Shown: positions 61,536 to 64,000 of the stretch, in pieces
How the letters are laid out: each line of letters opens with the position of its first letter
Position numbering within the stretch: the stretch's first letter is position 1
Origin: JBAZZQ01 sp041658725
Lineage (GTDB): Bacteria; Planctomycetota; Phycisphaerae; JAAYCJ01
DNA: 64,000 bases
Reading direction: 5' to 3'
Assembly: GCA_041658725.1 (NCBI GenBank)
Contig: JBAZZQ010000013.1
Coordinates: forward strand, 12,470 to 76,469
The notes under the pieces: model-generated
Database searches by the model: none
Told to the model about the DNA's origin: nothing
The model's input: the letters and a program-made list of their open reading frames with translations, nothing else
Program-made: the position numbers and the translations under genes

Positions 61536-63371
61536 ATGACAACAAATAACGGTAACGATCAAACCCAATACACGTGGAAATTTTCCACCCCAACCCTGTC
61601 TCGAAGTTTAAACACCGACACCTTCGACTGGTCGAATCCCGCTTCAATACCTGGCGCCCAATTGATCAAGGAGAACGGCCAGCGGCAGGTCTGGCGTGTC
61701 GATCTGGGCGAAAATTCCTATTATGCAAAGCTCTACCTGCGAAACGGAAAAAGCTGGCAAATCAAAAGATATTTCCGAGGCCCCGCCTGCCTAAAGGAAT
61801 GGACCGTCGCCAACTACGCCCTCGAACACGGCATCAATTGCGTGATTCCCCTCGCCTACGCCGTCTCTTCTCATACCAGTTTACCTCTTCGTGAACCGTC
61901 CCCGGTAGACAGTCTACTAATCACCGCCGGAATCCAACAGGCGCTTCCCCTCACCGACTACTGGCAACTCCTTAACGCAAAACCCGGCGACGCAAATCGC
62001 GCCGCACAAATTGATACCCTCGAAGACGCCCTCGCCGAACTCCTAGCCCGCGCCCATCTAGCCGGCCTAGCACACTCTGACCTGCACCCAGGCAACCTCC
62101 TGGTCGAACAAAAGAGGCACGACCATAAGGGAGTGAATAATATAGAGGAATCATCGTGCACTAAACCATTCGTCTGCCTCGTGGACCTACAAGCCGTGCG
62201 AGTCGGAACCCCAGTCTCCGACCGCGAAGCCATTGACAACCTAGCGCAACTCAATCAGTGGTTCCGACAAAACGCCACACTAACCCAGCGAATGCGCCTA
62301 CTGAAAAAATACATGCTCTATCGAAAAACCCTCGCACACCCAAAAGGCCGGCAATGGTCCAACCGAACATTTAAACATTGGGCTCGAGCCCTAGATCGCG
62401 CCGCACACCGACATGCCAAAAAACTCCTCGCCTCCCGCGACCGGCGTGTCATGCGAAACTGTAAGTATTTCGCCAAACTCAACCTCCCCAATCGCTGGCA
62501 GGCCCACGTGTTCCTGAAAACCAGACACCCGCTGACCTATTCCTCTGCCGCCTATATGGAGTTTTCCCCAGACCATTGGAAAAATGTCTTATCCGCACCC
62601 GAAAAAATGCTCGACGAGTTCGTCAAATCCCTCCGGCCCATTAAAAATTCACGATCCACCCTCGTCTGCCGAGGAACCCTCCAGGTCGGAAATCACTCCC
62701 TCTCCATCGTCGCCAAACGACATATCCGACGAAAACGATTCGCCGCCCTCTGGAATTGCCTGAGAAAATCACGTTCCCTCCGGGCCTGGAAAATGAGCTT
62801 CGCCATGCTACATCGCCAACTGCCCGTCGCCCTGCCGCTCGCCGTTCTCGAACGACGAATCGGACCATACCTCGCCGACAGCATCTTCATCACTGAAGAG
62901 GTAAAACCCTCCATCAACCTCCGGCTCTTCATTACCTCCATCCTCCCTCTGATCCCCCTCACTCACCGCCGGCGCATCACTTTCGTCCTCATCGACCAGC
63001 TTGCCGCCTTGCTTCGAAAAATGCACCAAAACAGCTTCACCCACCGCGATATGAAGGCCACCAACATCCTGATCCATAACATGCCTTCTGTATATGACCC
63101 CCAGATCGACCCCAAATCACTCCAAATCGTCCTCGTCGATCTCGACGGCCTGCGCATCAAACACCGTCCCTCCGAACGCGACAAACTCCGAGCGCTCGTA
63201 CGCCTCTCCCTCTCCTCTGACCTAAGCCCATGCATCACCCAATCCGATCGCGCCCGATTTCTAAAAAATTATCTCACCTGCTACGGCAGCGGAATCCCCG
63301 ACTGGAAATCACTATGGCGAAAAATCCAACTCGAACGAGAAAAAAGCTTCCAGGACCATATACCAGGGTAA
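61536..63371 (+). CDS. two-domain LPS core kinase-like protein
   Basis: 611 residues with two kinase domains of the Kdo/heptose (KdkA/WaaP-like) type. Domain 1 (about 40-260) has the ATP Lys in YYAKLYLRNGKSW, catalytic loop HSDLHPGNLL (His180, Asp182) and VCLVDLQAVR as the DFG equivalent. Domain 2 (about 360-600) has IVAKRHIRRKRF, catalytic loop HRDMKATNIL (His503, Asp505) and IVLVDLDGLR. Both appear to keep the key residues. Between catalytic loop and metal site of domain 1 an in-frame copy of the dispersed repeat codes for KRHDHKGV (about 193-200). It would phosphorylate sugars of the LPS core, inferred from family and the LPS cluster alongside. Confidence 0.85.
   Translation: MTTNNGNDQTQYTWKFSTPTLSRSLNTDTFDWSNPASIPGAQLIKENGQRQVWRVDLGENSYYAKLYLRNGKSWQIKRYFRGPACLKEWTVANYALEHGINCVIPLAYAVSSHTSLPLREPSPVDSLLITAGIQQALPLTDYWQLLNAKPGDANRAAQIDTLEDALAELLARAHLAGLAHSDLHPGNLLVEQKRHDHKGVNNIEESSCTKPFVCLVDLQAVRVGTPVSDREAIDNLAQLNQWFRQNATLTQRMRLLKKYMLYRKTLAHPKGRQWSNRTFKHWARALDRAAHRHAKKLLASRDRRVMRNCKYFAKLNLPNRWQAHVFLKTRHPLTYSSAAYMEFSPDHWKNVLSAPEKMLDEFVKSLRPIKNSRSTLVCRGTLQVGNHSLSIVAKRHIRRKRFAALWNCLRKSRSLRAWKMSFAMLHRQLPVALPLAVLERRIGPYLADSIFITEEVKPSINLRLFITSILPLIPLTHRRRITFVLIDQLAALLRKMHQNSFTHRDMKATNILIHNMPSVYDPQIDPKSLQIVLVDLDGLRIKHRPSERDKLRALVRLSLSSDLSPCITQSDRARFLKNYLTCYGSGIPDWKSLWRKIQLEREKSFQDHIPG
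61879..61895 (+). repeat. GTTTACCTCTTCGTGAA repeat, copy 4 (in LPS kinase)
   Basis: One base differs from copies 2 and 3. It codes for SLPLREP in domain 1 of the kinase. Confidence 0.75.
62112..62135 (+). repeat. dispersed repeat, copy 4, inside the LPS kinase gene
   Basis: AAGAGGCACGACCATAAGGG plus AGTG: 23 of 24 bases match the intergenic copies. It lies in frame and leaves the reading frame open. Confidence 0.9.
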
Positions 63372-63416
63372 CCCTTGAAATTTCAATAAATTATGAAATT
63401 CCAGGGCGGAAATTAA

Positions 63417-63506
<90 letters not shown>

Positions 63507-63630
63507 AACTTACCGAGAAATAGTCATTTAGACACTTTTGTGTTTATGTGATTTTTCTATTACTACAACCAAAATGTCGTTTAAGCCGTATTCGTCGTTA
63601 ATGGCTCATTCACAGATTGAGGTTGTAATC

Positions 63631-63930
63631 ATGGTTCAATCCAAAACAACGAAGCGTTCACAATTCCCCCTTACTTTACACCCTACTGGTCAATATTGCA
63701 AGAAGATCAAGGGCAAGCTCTATTATTTCGGAGCGGATAGTTATGAAAAATACCGCAGAACCGGACGATATCCTCATAAGTTACCAAATCGGCCCGTCGG
63801 GCGACAATCACCGGTTGGCGATGATTCAACGCCTCGGCCAGCGGTTCGGGAAAATCACATCCCTGATGCGGCACCGCCGTCCAACAATCAAAAATTAGGG
63901 TGTAGTTTCCATTTTACGTTGAAAATTTGA
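63631..63930 (+). pseudogene. recombinase/integrase-like N-terminal fragment
   Basis: 99 residues from ATG at 63631 (GAGG eight bases upstream). The stretch FPLTLHPTGQYCKKIKGKLY followed by YFGAD is very like the N-terminal arm-binding region of tyrosine recombinases found in Planctomycetes. After it the reading becomes low-complexity basic sequence and no catalytic domain follows. So this is probably a truncated or frameshifted integrase remnant beside the tRNA-Ser gene. An overlapping frame (63743-63898) begins inside it. It may also be an intact small protein of the same DNA-binding type; I am unsure. Confidence 0.5.
63743..63898 (+). CDS. possible small ORF overlapping the recombinase fragment
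   Basis: 51 residues from ATG at 63743, reading KNTAEPDDILISYQIGPSGD and on to RHRRPTIKN. Its composition looks more protein-like than the frame it overlaps, so it may be the true downstream gene or the shifted frame of the remnant. No ribosome site stronger than GGAG-like GGAGCGGATAGTT is present. Confidence 0.3.
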   Translation: MKNTAEPDDILISYQIGPSGDNHRLAMIQRLGQRFGKITSLMRHRRPTIKN

Positions 63931-64000
63931 AAAACAGACCCCTTCTCTTTAGGATGTAACTTTCTGAAACAATGGAGGTTACAGGCCCAAAGGAAAGGAG

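Overview
The window reads as a chromosomal piece of an uncultured or environmental Planctomycetes-type bacterium, most likely of the Phycisphaerae kind. The reasons are a PEP-CTERM protein with an exosortase/EpsI locus, LPS heptose and lipid A genes together with a lone fliM, many very large TPR proteins, several Gfo/Idh/MocA oxidoreductases, a zinc-ribbon Ser/Thr kinase, and abundant short palindromic intergenic repeats. This is inference from gene content; no rRNA or marker phylogeny is available here.

Layout. (1) 1-2.8 kb: two secreted proteins on the minus strand, one cut by the window edge, the other with a clear PEP-CTERM tail; they appear to share a domain. (2) 3.1-11 kb: a carbohydrate locus with a GntR/LacI-type regulator, a GH28-like lipoprotein, two close Gfo/Idh/MocA paralogues, a GH32-like enzyme and a URO-D-family protein. 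Promoter-like sequences on both sides of the regulator and in the second divergent region carry related CGAATCAATT-type motifs. (3) 11-21.6 kb: a minus-strand operon for exopolysaccharide export and protein sorting (SLBB/Wza-like lipoprotein, exosortase, EpsI, a 1653-residue TPR protein, Wzc-like tyrosine autokinase). (4) 21.9-28.8 kb: NeuD-type acetyltransferase, membrane-fusion protein, nucleotide-sugar epimerase with an altered catalytic Tyr, pgk, a DUF3750-like lipoprotein, an SH3 protein. (5) 28.8-38.6 kb: housekeeping and envelope genes (DUF6485-like, fliM, comEC, a phosphodiesterase lipoprotein, lpxA, a DUF2225-like secreted protein, endonuclease V, an enolase-superfamily enzyme). (6) 38.3-48.6 kb: TPR and HEAT proteins, small lipoproteins, a flippase, then a same-strand group of envelope proteins (CsgG-like/TPR, triple LPP20-like, Arg/Val tandem-repeat lipoprotein, tiny lipoprotein). 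(7) 48.9-56 kb: radical SAM enzyme, thpR, FGGY kinase, dapB, zinc-ribbon membrane protein, zinc-ribbon Ser/Thr kinase. (8) 56-63.4 kb: LPS core and lipid A cluster (gmhB, gmhA, hldE, lpxK, an NAD-IDH-like gene, and a two-domain LPS kinase). (9) 63.4-64 kb: tRNA-Ser(CGA) and a recombinase-like N-terminal fragment.

The most unusual feature is a set of short dispersed DNA repeats. They lie just after stop codons, and in several places inside coding sequences. One family has three near-identical intergenic copies and a fourth inside the catalytic region of an LPS kinase. A second is a 16-17-mer found in four genes in different reading frames. Others supply a start codon, stop codons, an LpxK N-terminal insert and a GmhB tail. 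Several long perfect palindromes are also present. No CRISPR array, rRNA or complete insertion sequence was seen.
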